A stretch of DNA of 44,946 bases from positions 1 through 44,946 of the forward strand of contig JAUYRZ010000097.1 of assembly GCA_030695565.1 (NCBI GenBank), given 5' to 3'. Within the stretch, counting starts at the first letter, position 1. Each line of letters opens with the position of its first letter. The stretch is from Archangium sp. Lineage in GTDB: Bacteria; Myxococcota; Myxococcia; Myxococcales; Myxococcaceae. The position numbers and the translations under genes are program-made. Shown one piece after another: positions 16,380 through 25,256 of this stretch. Under the pieces are notes generated by a model that searched no databases, was not told the origin of the DNA, and saw only the letters and a list, made by a program, of their open reading frames with translations.

Positions 16380-19300
16380 GGCTCCTCCGCGAGCTGACGC
16401 TGCGAAATGCGGCACACCGGCTTCAACTCGCAGTACGCGCAATCCACCGGGCGCGCCCCGAAGTCACCCGTGCGCAACCGCCCCAACAGGTCATGCACCG
16501 AGTTGGCGAGGTTGTGCTTGCCCTCTTTCTCCAACCGGACCCGGGTGAACTCATCGGTGGCGAGCAGTTCCTTCACGTTCGAAGACCTGTCGAGCACGGA
16601 GGTGACCGACTTGAGCTCACCCTTCCCCAGCCCCAACCACGCCCCGCTGGGCACCGCCTCGGGCATGAGCGCTTTGACGGCGAGCAGGTACAGCGCCATC
16701 TGAAACTCGCTGCGCAAGAAGTCCTGCCCGAGCGTGCGCTTCACGCTGGTCTTGTAGTCGAGCACCCCGACCGTGCCCTCGACGAGGTCGACCCGGTCCA
16801 TCTTCCCGGTGAAGTACACGTCGAGTTCACCGGGCAACGCGGCCGGCAGCGTCACCTCGCGCAGCGCTTCGGGGGCGCGGCGATCACCGAACCAGGTCTC
16901 GATGTACTTCGGCCGGGCGAGCCCAAAGGGCTGCGCTTCAGGGCCGGTGACGATCCGGTGCAGCACCGTCACCGCCCATTCCTGAGCCAGCGCCCAGAGC
17001 GCCGGGTGCCCGGTCGGCTTGGTGCGAGCGATGTCGCGAGCGCCCGCCTTCACGGCTTCCTCAACCCGCCGCCGCACGGAAGGATCGTCTTTTCCCAGCA
17101 GCCCCGCTTCGGTCAGCTCAGGCACCAGCCTGGCCAGCGCCTCGTGCCAGAAGCTGCCGCGGGTGCGTGAGTCGAGCTCTTCCCCCGCCTGCTCCCCGCC
17201 TTCGAGATCGAGCACCACGGTGGCCAGCCCCTGGAACGAGCAGGTGCCCCACTTGCCCAGCTCGAAAGAAGAGACCGGGTGCACGGCATCGAAAGCGAGC
17301 CGGGCCTGAAGGGCCTCGAGCACTTCCCCGTCGACCTGGCCGGTGAAGGGCCCCGAACGTTGTTCGGGATCGGTGAAGTATCGAAGGCGCTCGGCCTCGA
17401 TCTGGCTCTTCGCCTTCGCGTCTTGAAACCACGCCTCGGCGGCGAGCGCTTCACCCAGCGCCCCGCGGCGCACGTCGGGTTCGGTCTGCCGGGTGATGGC
17501 CGGGCCCAGGGCCTCCAGCGCCGCGCGCACCCGCAGCTCCGCCTCGCTCTGCACCTCGTCGAGCCGGGCCACGGCCGCGCGGTGCACGGGTTCTTCGCGG
17601 AAGCCCTCCACGCAACGAGCGAGCGCAGCTCGAAACGGAGACGCGAGCAGCTCACGCCCTCCATCGTCGTACCGCGCGCGGCTCACGGTCACCGATGCAG
17701 CCGAGGAGAGCGCGAGGTGGAGCAACAGGCGATCTTCCGCCAGCCTCGTCGGGAGCCGCACGTCACCTTCCCCCACCGTGGTGCGGAACAAAGCGCGCTG
17801 CGCGATGCGGTTGAGCGTGCCGCGTTCCTCCTCGCTGAGGAGCGCCAGCGGCGTGGGCCTGCCGGGGAAACGGCCGTCGAGCAGGCCTCCAAGGAAGAGC
17901 TGAGCGAACTGGCGGCCAGCGACTTCGCGGGCGTCGATGAGCCAGACGGCGCTGGCGCGGGCGCCACGAGCCACCAGGTTCTTCTCGGCTGCAGAGAGCC
18001 GAACCCAGCGGGCGAAGTCGCGCCGGGCCATGAACTGCCGGGCCAGGCCGCTGTCTTTGAGCGCTTCTTTGAGCTCGGTGAGCAGCGACATCAACGCTTC
18101 GACGGCGGCTTGATCGCGAGCGAGCGCTCGATCGACCTCGGCAGACATCGAGCCGGCCAGCGGCGGCACTTCACCGCGGCGGGCGGGCTCGAGCAGGCCC
18201 AGGCGGGTGACGACGTCCCACCAGGCCTCGAGCAGCTCGAGCGCGGTACCTTGCTCGGGCACGGAGTTGCACCAGCCGATCACCTTGTCGACGGCCTGGG
18301 CAAGCAAGTTCACCCGGCGGCCGGCTTCACGGGAGCGCTGCGCGAGGGAGGCGAGGCGCACCGCGTAGGCGCCTTTGGGACTGCCCTCTCCCTCTCGGGG
18401 AGAGGGAGGCATTGCTCGTTGTTGGTGAGTTTCGCGTTGTTCGCCTCCCACCACGTCGTCGCGGACGCCCGCTTCCCGGAAGGTGCGGCGCGGCTCGCTG
18501 GCTTCTTTGTCGAGCACGGTGATCGACCGGCTCTCGAGCAGCGAAGCCACGTCTTCCGCGGGGAACCCGTCTTCAGGCAACTGCAGCACTGCCAACGCCA
18601 GGCGGCCGTGGGGACTCTGGGCCAGGGGAACACCCAGGCGGGCGCGCGCCGGAACGCCGAGGTCGGCGAGCGCTTCGACCAGCAGCTCAGTGTCGGCCGC
18701 CAGATCGCGATACGCGATACCGATCGCCTCAGGCGGAACACCCGCGGTGATCAACCGGCGCACCCGCCTCGCGATCTCCCTCGCCTCATCCCGCGTCGAA
18801 GGAGCGCAGAACGCCGAGAGCTCGGGCGCTTCACGCGGCCGCACGTCTTCCGAGAAGATCTCCTGACCAATCCACGCGAGCGGGCCATCGGGCACGTCGG
18901 CCTCGAGCTCGACCTCGAGCGCCTGCCACTTCGCCTCCACCTCGCGCACGGTGTTGATGATGAACGCATCGGTCGCCGCATGCCCGCTCGCAGGCCACCG
19001 CCACACGAAGCGGACACCCGCCGCGTTGCAGGCCTTCGCCAACGCCTCCAGCAACGCGAGCCGGGACGGAGGCACGTCGTGCACGTGCTCGACCTCGATC
19101 GACTCGAAACGCTGCAACGCGACCGGAAGCCCATCGGCTGCCACCCGCTCGGCCGCGAGCCGCCACCAATCCGCGCGATCGACCAGCCGGCGCTCTTCCA
19201 GAAAACCGTCCACCGCGCGCCACAAGGCGGCGAGCGCCTTCGCCCTGACCGCGAGGCTGCCCTCCACCTGCCCTGCCGCGAGCTCGAGCTGACGCGCGGT

Positions 19301-19600
19301 GACGGCCTGGCCACGCAGGTGATTGATCAGCTCCTGAGCCTGGGCGGCGAACTCCGCAGAGTGCGCCACCACGCCATACGCGCTGACCGCGTGCTGGGCG
19401 GCCAGCTTGCCGAACGCCATGCGCACCAGCAGTGGATTGGCCGGGCCGCGCCGCGAATCGCCTGCGGGATCGCACCGTTCCACCAGCTCGGAGAGCGTGC
19501 ACACGCCGCGCAAATCCACGAAGTCCGCCTGACGCGACTGATCGAGGAGCCACTGCTCCACCCGATCTGAGTCTGGGACGACGACGAGGCGACGCGACAC
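16376..19600 (-). CDS. addB: AddB-type nuclease subunit with iron-sulfur cysteines
   Basis: A 1074-residue partner of AddA. The C-terminal PD-(D/E)XK nuclease has VGVLDYKTSVKR. Four cysteines fit the AddB 4Fe-4S cluster: Cys787 in WGTCSF, then Cys1054-x2-Cys1057-x5-Cys1063 in VDCAYCELKPVC. The N-terminal part is a degenerate helicase without a clear Walker A, as in AddB. The gene starts with GTG and overlaps addA by GTGA, so the two subunits are made together. About a third of the way in, a palindromic repeat encodes PPSPREGEGSP in what should be a surface loop. Together the subunits degrade and unwind DNA ends for RecA loading. Confidence 0.85.
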   Translation of the reverse strand: MSRRLVVVPDSDRVEQWLLDQSRQADFVDLRGVCTLSELVERCDPAGDSRRGPANPLLVRMAFGKLAAQHAVSAYGVVAHSAEFAAQAQELINHLRGQAVTARQLELAAGQVEGSLAVRAKALAALWRAVDGFLEERRLVDRADWWRLAAERVAADGLPVALQRFESIEVEHVHDVPPSRLALLEALAKACNAAGVRFVWRWPASGHAATDAFIINTVREVEAKWQALEVELEADVPDGPLAWIGQEIFSEDVRPREAPELSAFCAPSTRDEAREIARRVRRLITAGVPPEAIGIAYRDLAADTELLVEALADLGVPARARLGVPLAQSPHGRLALAVLQLPEDGFPAEDVASLLESRSITVLDKEASEPRRTFREAGVRDDVVGGEQRETHQQRAMPPSPREGEGSPKGAYAVRLASLAQRSREAGRRVNLLAQAVDKVIGWCNSVPEQGTALELLEAWWDVVTRLGLLEPARRGEVPPLAGSMSAEVDRALARDQAAVEALMSLLTELKEALKDSGLARQFMARRDFARWVRLSAAEKNLVARGARASAVWLIDAREVAGRQFAQLFLGGLLDGRFPGRPTPLALLSEEERGTLNRIAQRALFRTTVGEGDVRLPTRLAEDRLLLHLALSSAASVTVSRARYDDGGRELLASPFRAALARCVEGFREEPVHRAAVARLDEVQSEAELRVRAALEALGPAITRQTEPDVRRGALGEALAAEAWFQDAKAKSQIEAERLRYFTDPEQRSGPFTGQVDGEVLEALQARLAFDAVHPVSSFELGKWGTCSFQGLATVVLDLEGGEQAGEELDSRTRGSFWHEALARLVPELTEAGLLGKDDPSVRRRVEEAVKAGARDIARTKPTGHPALWALAQEWAVTVLHRIVTGPEAQPFGLARPKYIETWFGDRRAPEALREVTLPAALPGELDVYFTGKMDRVDLVEGTVGVLDYKTSVKRTLGQDFLRSEFQMALYLLAVKALMPEAVPSGAWLGLGKGELKSVTSVLDRSSNVKELLATDEFTRVRLEKEGKHNLANSVHDLLGRLRTGDFGARPVDCAYCELKPVCRISQRQLAEEP
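18383..18407 (-). repeat. Interspersed palindromic repeat, copy 8, inside addB
   Basis: CCCTCTCCC (18384-18392) and GGGAGAGGG (18398-18406), in frame in addB. Confidence 0.85.
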
Positions 19601-19958
19601 GCGGCGTTCATATACCCACCCACCGACTTCCGGGGGCGCAGCGAGTGAGGCGAAAACTGCGGCGGGCAGGGATCGCAGGTGACGCCGTAGATGCCCGAGT
19701 CGACCATCACCTCAGGTGGAGGCAGCGCGCCTTGCCACGCAAACTCCGTGATGGCCGCGGCCGGGTTCTTCTTGAAGGTACGCCCTGGCAACACGCATGA
19801 GGGGGCTCCTTGGGGAGGTCGCGGTGCGACGCCGCTCAGGGTGGCGCCGTTCCACGACCAGCGTACGCGACGCTTGAGCTCAAGGCTGCGTGTTCACGCC
19901 CCTCAAGGGCCAGCCCCGAGCTGACTGTTGGAGCTCAGCTCGAGGGCGGGCGCATCCA
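19601..19958. other. 358-bp intergenic stretch between addB and the DUF4331 pair
   Basis: This holds the upstream region of addB and the end of the small lipoprotein operon. On the minus strand about 50 codons (roughly 19794-19640) read as fairly protein-like sequence with no stop, but no start, ribosome-binding site or homology is visible. It may be a gene remnant or chance. I see no RNA gene or clear terminator here. Confidence 0.35.
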
Positions 19959-20267
19959 TCAAGGGAAGAATGCAGGAGTGAAGGTGATCGGGCTGACGTC
20001 GATGAGCCCCTTGTTCTCGGTCGTGGACGGCACGGTGTGCTCCGCGGTCTCGTTCAGAATGAGGTCGCGCGCGAACACGGTTATCTCCGTCCCCCCGCCT
20101 GGCGGTCCTCCGCCTCCGCCGCCTCCTCCACTCCCGCCGTCGCTGTTGTTCCCCCTCTTCTCGGCGGGGCCTCCGTTGCCGGCCGATTTGTCGTCGTCAG
20201 GTGTATCGCACCCGAAACTCCCCACGAGTGTCACCACCAGCAGGCTGCTCAAGAGAATCGTCTTCAT
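19959..20267 (-). CDS. Small glycine-rich lipoprotein
   Basis: A 102-residue lipoprotein. The signal peptide MKTILLSSLLVVTLVGSFGC ends at a lipobox (GSFGC). It is followed by an acidic segment (DTPDDD), a glycine-rich linker with a run of eight Gly, and a C-terminal beta-like segment TEITVFARDLILNETAEHTV. Start chosen at the ATG 2 bp after the DUF4331 stop, with GGGAG 6 bp before it. Coupling with the DUF4331 gene suggests the two are exported and act together. No family recognised. Confidence 0.72.
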   Translation of the reverse strand: MKTILLSSLLVVTLVGSFGCDTPDDDKSAGNGGPAEKRGNNSDGGSGGGGGGGGPPGGGTEITVFARDLILNETAEHTVPSTTENKGLIDVSPITFTPAFFP

Positions 20268-20269
20268 GA

Positions 20270-21793
20270 TCAGCTCCCATCGCCTTTGGCGCCCGGCAGC
20301 GGCGTCTTCAGGTACGGGAACGCGTTGTCGAACTGGTTGTCGCACTGCAACACCGCGTCATGGAAAGGGACGTTGCGTGACGGCGCGTCGACGTTGTTGC
20401 CGAGGAGGTAGCCCATCGACACCCTCAGCTCGATGTCGACGACATCGTCACCGGGCCGCCGGCCATTCGGGAAGCCAGCCGGGTCACAGCCGGGGTTGGT
20501 GAGGGTGAGCACGCCGTTGACGAAGCACGCCGCCGCACCCAGATTGTTCTGCCGCCCTGCAGGCGTCGCGGGCAGCGCCGTGTTGAGCCGCTGATACTCA
20601 CAGGTCGATCCGTTCGCGTTCACGCCGGGAACCCCGGTGAGAAAGGCAGCGACCAGGTCACCGCGGGGGAAGAGCGTCGGTGCCGGCGTCTCGAAGAGAA
20701 GCTCGAGGATCGCGGGCAACGTCGGGTTGGTCACATACGGGAGGAACTGCGCGTCGTCCTTTGGATGTGAAGAATTGAAGCGATCTTTGTCTTTGATGCC
20801 AATCACAACCTCGTTGACGAGCGGCATCCCGAGTCTCGAGACCTGCGTCCACGCGCCCCCTTCTCGTGAAGGCCGATCATAGGTCGCGGCAGGGTTGATG
20901 ACCCGCGCCTGTCGAACGCTCGCCGTGGACCACGCGCCGACGATGGTTTGAGTACCTGAAGTGACGCACGCGATCGGCAACTCGAGCGCGAGACTCGTGA
21001 TGTTCTTGTTGTACAGCGCATTTCGAACCGCGCCCCGTTTGGAAGGGTCGGTGATCACGGCCGCAGGTGCATTGACGAGGTCGAAGATGGGCCCGATGTT
21101 GACCGCGAACCCCTCCTGCCGTTGGCCAACGAACATGCGCGCAGGCGTGGAGCAGCCGGGAATGTTGACCGTCTGAATGAAGCCGTTCGCATACGCCTCG
21201 TAGTTGCCGTCACCGCCATCGGCGTTGCCGAACGACTTTCGGCCCGCGTAGTCGAACGGCTTGATGAACGTGGTGCTCCCGTCTGGCGCGCGGATGGGCT
21301 CAGCCCTCCCGGAGCGACGGTCGCCTCTGACCAGCGTCACCGAGTACGTCTCGAGCACCGACAGCTTGCTGCGATCGGCCGGGTTGCCCACGTTGGCGAA
21401 GGCGACAGAGACGTTCTCCTTGGCCCCGCCGTCGCTCGGCCCGATCGGCAGCGCGATGCCAGCGCCGCCATTGTTGAGTTCGTTCTTGAAGCGAAACTGA
21501 AAGGTGAGGTCCTCGGTGCCATCGCCGTCGTTGTCGAGATGAAGCTCGTAGAGCGCTTCTGGATCGAGGGCGAAGAAGTTGGGCCCGCCGCCGGGGTCCT
21601 GCAGGGGAAGGTAGTTGGCGATGAACGTGACGAACGAGCTCCTGCCTGGCTCGTAACTTCTGAAGAAGTACACGTCGGTGCCATCGACCTTCGGGTTTTT
21701 GGTGAGGAAAGGCGCTTCGCGATGACTTGACGCGAGCGCGGTTCCGGCGAGCGCGATGATCGCGCAGGTCGTGAGTGAAGTGACGATTCTCAT
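20270..21793 (-). CDS. DUF4331 domain secreted protein
   Basis: A 507-residue exported protein. The signal peptide MRIVTSLTTCAIIALAGTALA is followed at the mature N terminus by SSHREAPFL, a hallmark of DUF4331. Other family landmarks are TDVYFFRSYEP, FIANYLPLQDPGGGPNFFAL, and the acidic LDNDGDGTEDLTFQFRF, which looks like a calcium-binding loop. The function of this family is unknown. The ATG at 21793 was chosen because it gives a normal signal peptide; the longer frame adds only an Arg/His-rich extension. It is followed by a lipoprotein gene 2 bp downstream. Confidence 0.85.
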   Translation of the reverse strand: MRIVTSLTTCAIIALAGTALASSHREAPFLTKNPKVDGTDVYFFRSYEPGRSSFVTFIANYLPLQDPGGGPNFFALDPEALYELHLDNDGDGTEDLTFQFRFKNELNNGGAGIALPIGPSDGGAKENVSVAFANVGNPADRSKLSVLETYSVTLVRGDRRSGRAEPIRAPDGSTTFIKPFDYAGRKSFGNADGGDGNYEAYANGFIQTVNIPGCSTPARMFVGQRQEGFAVNIGPIFDLVNAPAAVITDPSKRGAVRNALYNKNITSLALELPIACVTSGTQTIVGAWSTASVRQARVINPAATYDRPSREGGAWTQVSRLGMPLVNEVVIGIKDKDRFNSSHPKDDAQFLPYVTNPTLPAILELLFETPAPTLFPRGDLVAAFLTGVPGVNANGSTCEYQRLNTALPATPAGRQNNLGAAACFVNGVLTLTNPGCDPAGFPNGRRPGDDVVDIELRVSMGYLLGNNVDAPSRNVPFHDAVLQCDNQFDNAFPYLKTPLPGAKGDGS

Positions 21794-21945
21794 GTGATTG
21801 CCTTTCAGAGCCTCTTCCGAATTTACGGGCGCATGCGCCCGAGACCGGGCCGCATGTCTGTAGAGGTACAAATGAGGCTGCATTTCGGCTGAGGCCTGAC
21901 GGGCAGGCCCACTGGTCTTTCAGCCCACCTGATTCTGGGTTGTGA

Positions 21946-23175
21946 TCACCACCAGTTGTCGACGACCTCGATCTTCAACGGCGCGAGTTCGGCGCTCAGG
22001 TCGGCGAGCATCCTGGGCGTCGGCGGCAGCTCGAAGTTGAAGCCGGGATCCGCGCTCATGGGCACCACCCGAAGCGTGCCGATCGTGCCCTTCGGCAGCG
22101 CCGCGAGATTCAAGGTGGGCACCGCATCCACGTACGTCTCGACGGTGACGCGCTTCGAGCGAAGATCGCGGTACACGTCGCCGTTGACGGTCAGCTCTTC
22201 GACCTTCGTGCTCCTCAGCAGTGCGAACAGTGCGGGCCGCGACTCTTCGAAGGTCCGAAGCTCGAGCCGCATCAACCGCGGGAGACGCTCGAGCACCTTC
22301 GCGAGCACCTCGAGTGATGGATCGTGACGGGTGAGGTTCAGCGACTCGAGGGGGAGCTGCGCCCAGAGCGGATCGTCAGTGAGCTCCTCGAGCTCGAGTT
22401 GGCGAAGCTTTCGGCACCCACGCAGCGCCGCGATCGGTAGCGCGTTCATCACGGCCAGCTCCTCGAGCGAGGCCAGCTGCGCGAGGGCGTCAGGCGGCAC
22501 GTTGACGCTGAGCAGGCGAAGCGAGCGCAGGCGGGAGAGCGCGGGCAGCACTGAAGGCAGGAGATCGGGTTCCTTGCTGCCCGAAACGACGAAGAGCTGC
22601 TCGAGCTTCGGCATGCGCTCGAGCACGCCGACGGTGGGCATGAAGTCGAGCTGCACGGAGGTCCACCGGCCGGGCACCCCGCCCAGCGCGTCGAGATCCG
22701 CCGCGTACCGAAACGAGCCGACCTCGCGAAGGTGGGCCAGCGACGGGCTGGTCAACAGCGCCGCCAGCTCGGTGCGCTTCACGGCCGGTGGCAAGTCGAG
22801 CTTGCCCACGGTGCTCCATGCCGGGTGCCCTGCGAGCGCGGCGGCGGCTTTGCCCATGCTGACGGCGACCGGCATTCCGCGCTCGAAGTGAACCCCCATC
22901 GACGGAAACGGAGCGCCGAAGGCCTTGTTCGACTTGAGCTTCGCCCGCAGCTCCCGCTCGCGCCGTCGCATCTCGTTCGTGGCTTTGCCATTGGCCCGGG
23001 CGATCTGCAGGACCATGAATTCCCCCCGGGGATCTGCGCGCTCGGTCAACGCATCGGCCAGGACCAGGCGCGGCGCATCGTCGTCCGGGGCGCTCCACAC
23101 CGCGGCGAAGAGGGCTTCGAGTGGGTCGCTGCCAGACTTGATCTGGTTCGAGGTCTTCTTCCGGGCGGGTGACAT
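21946..23175 (-). CDS. TIGR02996 (repeat-companion) domain protein with leucine-rich region
   Basis: A 409-residue cytoplasmic protein. The N-terminal part contains the TIGR02996 domain (DPLEALFAAVWSAPDDDAPR, then LVLADALTERADPRGEFMVLQ). The rest alternates leucine-rich segments such as LRSLRLLSVNVPPDALAQL and LRQLELEEL, which resemble degenerate leucine-rich repeats. The family is typical of Myxococcota and Planctomycetes and its role is unknown. I chose the ATG at 23175 because the TIGR02996 domain begins soon after it; the longer frame overlaps nothing else but adds 33 unlikely residues. It lies 88 bp downstream of the hydrolase. Confidence 0.8.
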   Translation of the reverse strand: MSPARKKTSNQIKSGSDPLEALFAAVWSAPDDDAPRLVLADALTERADPRGEFMVLQIARANGKATNEMRRRERELRAKLKSNKAFGAPFPSMGVHFERGMPVAVSMGKAAAALAGHPAWSTVGKLDLPPAVKRTELAALLTSPSLAHLREVGSFRYAADLDALGGVPGRWTSVQLDFMPTVGVLERMPKLEQLFVVSGSKEPDLLPSVLPALSRLRSLRLLSVNVPPDALAQLASLEELAVMNALPIAALRGCRKLRQLELEELTDDPLWAQLPLESLNLTRHDPSLEVLAKVLERLPRLMRLELRTFEESRPALFALLRSTKVEELTVNGDVYRDLRSKRVTVETYVDAVPTLNLAALPKGTIGTLRVVPMSADPGFNFELPPTPRMLADLSAELAPLKIEVVDNWW

Positions 23176-23263
23176 CGCCAGAACTATACGGGGCTCACTC
23201 GAGGGAATAGTGCATGACCACGCGACCGGCTGGATCGAAAGGTGCGGGGCGCCATCGACTTCC

Positions 23264-24097
23264 TCAAGCGGCACCTCCCCGCTCGACGTGGCTGAGCAGC
23301 TTCGTGATGAGCGGCTCAGGGGCTTCGCGGTGACAGAAGTGCCCGCCGGGAATGACGGCGACCTCGAAGGCGCCGCTGTAGTGCGTGCGCGTCGCCTCGT
23401 AGACTGAGGGGCTCACACCGGGATCATCGGCGCCCGCGAAGTTGAGCGTGGGCACGGCGATGCGGTGCTTCATGAACGCGGGAAGGAACACACTGGCCGC
23501 ACGGTAGTAGCCGAGCGCCGCGTGCACCGTGCCCGCGCTCCGGAAACACGCCTTGATCGGCGCCAGCTCGGCAGCGGTGAACTTCCACGTCGGTGACCAG
23601 CGGCGAATCAAGACCTCCAGCTCAGCGAAGTCATCGCGCGCGAAACGCTGCTCGGCGCCAGGCAGCCGAAGCGTGGCGAAGTGACGCAGCGCCCAGCCCA
23701 GCTTCGGCGTGGGCCTCACCGCCGCACGATGCGGAATACCGATCGCGGTCAACGTGATGACGCGCTCGGGAGCAAGGCCGACGGCCGCGTAGACGGCTTC
23801 TGCGCCCCAATCGTGACCGACGAGGTGCGCACGCTGCGCCCCGAGCGCCGTCATCAACGCGAGGGTGTCTTCACCGAGATCGCGCGGGGTGGTGTCGCGA
23901 GCAAGCGCTCCACTCGGCGCGTAGCCGCGAAGAAAAGGAGCGACCACCCGAAAGCCCTTCGCCGCGATCGCAGGCCCGATCACGTCCCACGTGTGCGGCG
24001 TATCGGGGAAGCCGTGCAGGGCGAGCACGAGCGGCCCTTCGCCCCACGCGAGGTAGACGAAACGCAGGCCGTTGGCGTCGACGACGGAGTGGCTCAT
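23264..24097 (-). CDS. Alpha/beta hydrolase
   Basis: A 277-residue alpha/beta-fold hydrolase. The oxyanion-hole segment is [10 protein letters not shown] (28-37). The nucleophile elbow is GHDWGAE with Asp96 as nucleophile, which places it with epoxide hydrolases and haloalkane dehalogenases rather than Ser esterases. The C-terminal [11 protein letters not shown] gives the catalytic His. No signal peptide, so probably cytoplasmic. Substrate unknown. It is upstream of and in line with the TIGR02996 gene, and divergent from the restriction endonuclease gene. Confidence 0.85.
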   Translation of the reverse strand: MSHSVVDANGLRFVYLAWGEGPLVLALHGFPDTPHTWDVIGPAIAAKGFRVVAPFLRGYAPSGALARDTTPRDLGEDTLALMTALGAQRAHLVGHDWGAEAVYAAVGLAPERVITLTAIGIPHRAAVRPTPKLGWALRHFATLRLPGAEQRFARDDFAELEVLIRRWSPTWKFTAAELAPIKACFRSAGTVHAALGYYRAASVFLPAFMKHRIAVPTLNFAGADDPGVSPSVYEATRTHYSGAFEVAVIPGGHFCHREAPEPLITKLLSHVERGGAA

Positions 24098-24291
24098 GGG
24101 CGCTGAACGCTAGCTCCGTCGTTCACTCAAGTAGAAACGGGGTGAGCCACCAGGGCCACACCCGACCACAGCGCTCAGTTCGGTTCGCCGGTGGGGTCAC
24201 CGCGTGCAGGGTCACGGCGGTCTGCGCGAGAAGTCGTCCCCTCGGTAGTTTCTTGTTGATCAGGGTCGCTTGAACACCCCAGATCGCGCTC

Positions 24292-24296
24292 AGGAG
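24292..24296 (+). promoter_or_regulatory. Ribosome-binding site of the NaeI-like endonuclease gene
   Basis: AGGAG, 8 bp before the GTG at 24305, supporting that start. The 207-bp gap upstream (24098-24304) shows no other gene. Confidence 0.65.
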
Positions 24297-24304
24297 CGTG
24301 ATCA

Positions 24305-25255
24305 GTGGCGAAGGCAGTGGGTTTGAAGACCGTGTTGAAGGCGCTGCAGAGCGAGAGGGCTTTCGAGAACCGCGTCGCCCGAGTACTGCGGGAGACCTTC
24401 GACCAACTCTACGACGGCGTTCGTACCGGCCGGTTTCGTTGGGAGCAGTTGAACAAGACAGAGAAAACACACGCTGGAACAGTTCTGCAGCTCAACTTGC
24501 GCCGCGAGTTCGACGGCTTCATCGGGGACGGTGTGGAGCAGGACTTCTTGATCGACAACGTGGACGTCGACTGCAAGTTCTCCAAGGACTTCGGGAAGTG
24601 GATGATCCCGCCAGAGGCCGTCGGCCATGTTTGCCTTCTGATCTGGGGCAGCGAGCAGGATTCTGCGCATCGAACCGTTTGGTCGTGCGGCCTGATTCAG
24701 ATCGAAGAGTCGGGACTGCGACCGTCGAAGAATCGTGATGCCAAGCGCAATCTGACACTGGAGGCGATCTCCAGCATCAAGTGGCTCGCGCGCGATGCGG
24801 CGTATCCTGAAAACCTGTTGGCGAGTCTCGATGCCGTCACCGCGGAAAAAATCTTTCCGTCAGGCGATTCCCCCTATGCGCGCGGCAAGGGCTCCGAACG
24901 GGTGCGCTCGCTCTTTCGGAACGTGCAAAGGCGATTGATCCCTCGGACGGCTATCGAAACGGCCGCACGCCAGAAGGATCCGCTCAAGCGAGTGAGGGGG
25001 AACGGCGGTGCCCGAAGTGTCCTTGCGCAGGAGGGCATCATTATTTTGGGGCATTGGGATGAGCACTGCCGCATCGCTTGGGCGCTCAGACTGCCTGAGC
25101 CGACGCAAAGCGGTGAGTTCGTCAGCGCTCAGGTGGAACGCACCTCGGATCACCAGCAATCGGTCGAGATCGATGGAGGGCGCTGGCGGCTTGCTCGCCC
25201 CGGCGCGGCAGTGTCTCCCGCGCCTGATGTTCCAATGAAGAACGACGACGACTGA
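24305..25255 (+). CDS. NaeI family type II restriction endonuclease
   Basis: A 316-residue enzyme, close to the 317 of NaeI. The metal-binding core is Asp80, then Asp89-Cys-Lys91 in VDVDCKFS, the same D-x8-D-x-K spacing as Asp86, Asp95 and Lys97 of NaeI, followed by KWMIPPEAVGH. An LYDGVR motif at 35-40 matches the ligase-like KxDGxR site in which NaeI has Leu43 in place of Lys, the position at which a single change gives topoisomerase activity. The C-terminal half fits the NaeI DNA-binding (Topo) domain. NaeI cuts GCCGGC only when a second site is bound; target identity here is inferred. It is convergent with the methylase, 1 bp between stops. Confidence 0.9.
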   Translation: MAKAVGLKTVLKALQSERAFENRVARVLRETFDQLYDGVRTGRFRWEQLNKTEKTHAGTVLQLNLRREFDGFIGDGVEQDFLIDNVDVDCKFSKDFGKWMIPPEAVGHVCLLIWGSEQDSAHRTVWSCGLIQIEESGLRPSKNRDAKRNLTLEAISSIKWLARDAAYPENLLASLDAVTAEKIFPSGDSPYARGKGSERVRSLFRNVQRRLIPRTAIETAARQKDPLKRVRGNGGARSVLAQEGIIILGHWDEHCRIAWALRLPEPTQSGEFVSAQVERTSDHQQSVEIDGGRWRLARPGAAVSPAPDVPMKNDDD

Positions 25256-25256
25256 A

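Noticed and set aside
17279-19570. 763-codon plus-strand open frame
   Set aside because: Antisense to addB; composition is the Arg/His/Gly-rich shadow seen opposite all GC-rich genes here.
24098-24304. Possible tRNA or small RNA in the divergent gap
   Set aside because: GGTTCG-like bases occur but no cloverleaf can be drawn.
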